A DNA stretch of 64,000 nucleotides, taken from the NCBI GenBank assembly GCA_033557465.1, contig CM066048.1, forward strand, positions 12,810,305 to 12,874,304. Reading direction: 5' to 3'. This document shows, piece after piece, positions 63,214 to 64,000 of this stretch; within the stretch, counting starts at the first letter, position 1; the number at the start of each line of letters is the position of its first letter. The notes beneath the pieces are model-generated. The model did no database searches. It worked only from the letters and a program-made list of their open reading frames with translations, and was not told where the DNA came from. This DNA comes from Ichthyophis bannanicus (taxonomy: Eukaryota; Chordata; Amphibia; Gymnophiona; Ichthyophiidae). The position numbers and the translations under genes are program-made.

Positions 63214-64000
63214 ACATAAGAACATAAGATATGCCATACTGGGTCAGACCAAGGTCCATCAAGCCCAGTATTCTGTTTCCAACAGTGGCCAATCTAGGTC
63301 ATACATACCTAGCAGTTTCCCCAAGGGACACAGGTTCCACAATGCTTGTATTGGTTCAAGCATTGATATCCTGGGTCCCTTCTTAATAATGGTTTATGGA
63401 CCTTTCCTCCAGGAACTTGTCCAAACCTTTTTTAAACCCAGCTACACTAACAGCCTTTACTACATCCTCCGGTAACAAATTCCAGAGTTTGATTACACGT
63501 TGAGTGAAAAAATATTTTCTTTTATTAGTCTTAAATAGTTTACCCTGTAGCTTCATTGCATGTCCCCTAGTCTTTCTATATTCTGATAAGGTAAACAATC
63601 GATCTACGTTTACCCGTTCCACTCCGTTCATTAATTTATAGACTTCTATCATATCTCCCCTCAGCCGTCTCTTTTCCAGGTTAAAGAGCCCCAACCTTTT
63701 TAGCCTTTCTTCATAGGAGTAGCCTTCCATCCCCTTTACCATTTTGGTGGCTCTTCTCTGAACCTTTTCTAAAATTGCTATATCCTTTTTAAGATACGGC
63801 GACCAGAATTGCACACAATATTCAAGGTGCGGTCTCACCATGGAACGATATAGAGGCATTATAATATCTTTTGTTTTATTTTCCATTCCTTTCCTTATCA
63901 TACCTAGCATTCTATTTGCTCTCTTGGCCGCCGCTGCACACTGGGCCGAGGGTTTTAACATGGTATCCACAAGGACGCCTAAATCTTTTTCTTGGGTGGT
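63214..64000 (-). mobile_element. CR1 LINE 3' part, runs out of the window
   Basis: The CR1 3' end (GAACATAAGAACATAAGATA, then GGTCCATCAAGCCCAGTA on the plus strand) is followed by ORF2. It is the same subfamily as 510-4112, but better preserved in this region. Confidence 0.87.
63383..64000 (-). CDS. CR1 ORF2 C-terminal domain (partial)
   Basis: The open frame of at least 195 codons extends beyond the window on its 5' side. It covers the CR1 C-terminal region after [77 protein letters not shown] and [17 protein letters not shown]. It ends SINHY before a CR1 3' UTR. It has no stops, and it contains the roughly 70 codons between MDTML and KTKDII that are missing from copies 1 and 2. Confidence 0.87.
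   Translation of the reverse strand, partial: TTQEKDLGVLVDTMLKPSAQCAAAAKRANRMLGMIRKGMENKTKDIIMPLYRSMVRPHLEYCVQFWSPYLKKDIAILEKVQRRATKMVKGMEGYSYEERLKRLGLFNLEKRRLRGDMIEVYKLMNGVERVNVDRLFTLSEYRKTRGHAMKLQGKLFKTNKRKYFFTQRVIKLWNLLPEDVVKAVSVAGFKKGLDKFLEERSINHY

Noticed and set aside
1..64000. Search for a host gene with exons
   Set aside because: No frame showed a recognisable host protein family or exon chain with splice sites; every recognised protein belongs to a mobile element.

Overview
The window looks like nuclear DNA from a non-mammalian tetrapod with a large, repeat-rich genome. It mixes CR1 and L2-group LINEs, Tx1/L1-like LINEs, Penelope-like elements, a Gmr1-like Ty3/Gypsy element, tRNA-derived SINEs and a DNA transposon. 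I lean towards an amphibian such as a caecilian, with low confidence. I see no host protein-coding gene, rRNA or functional tRNA gene. Almost every recognisable reading frame belongs to a mobile element, and many elements are nested.

Layout. Positions 1-7897 and about 18006-35827 are two copies of one composite. A minus-strand L2/CR1-group LINE (called LINE A here) carries a plus-strand CR1, a tRNA SINE and a solo LTR, all at the same internal sites in both copies. Copy 2 later gained a 7.7-kb Ty3/Gypsy-type element (22135-29859) and a Penelope-like element (29931-32117), so copy 1 preserves both empty sites. Between the copies (7898-17860) lie old LINE fragments, a 450-bp palindrome, a 1.6-kb GGGCTGATGGGG-type minisatellite and a second, smaller version of that minisatellite composite. 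From 36.4 to 46.4 kb there are decayed L2-like LINEs, an ORF1-only (HAL1-like) L1 relative, a second Penelope fragment and nested SINEs. From 46.4 to 50.8 kb a third solo LTR is split by a 2.8-kb DNA transposon of a family I cannot name. A nearly intact, full-length L1-like LINE with a perfect 13-bp target duplication fills 52044-57445. An opposed, frame-shifted L1-like ORF2 (58567-62960) and the 3' end of another CR1 close the window.

Most interesting system. The Gypsy-type element has a SCAN-like capsid, a CCHC knuckle, protease, a complete dUTPase between protease and reverse transcriptase, then RT and RNase H. No integrase is visible anywhere. Its RNase H frame runs without a stop through the polypurine tract into the 3' LTR. 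There it continues as a 317-residue basic protein starting at LTR base 1. The same frame, in the same phase, is open in three diverged LTR subfamilies (five LTR copies), with indels in multiples of three. This suggests that the U3 region encodes a selected C-terminal Pol extension or accessory protein. The two LTRs of the element are almost identical, so it inserted recently, yet its RT is split by a LINE and shifted in frame. It was either broken after arrival or moved in trans.

The two Penelope-like insertions each have a 14-bp target duplication. Both carry a hammerhead-ribozyme-like motif near the 3' end, with a conserved stem III and a covarying stem II.
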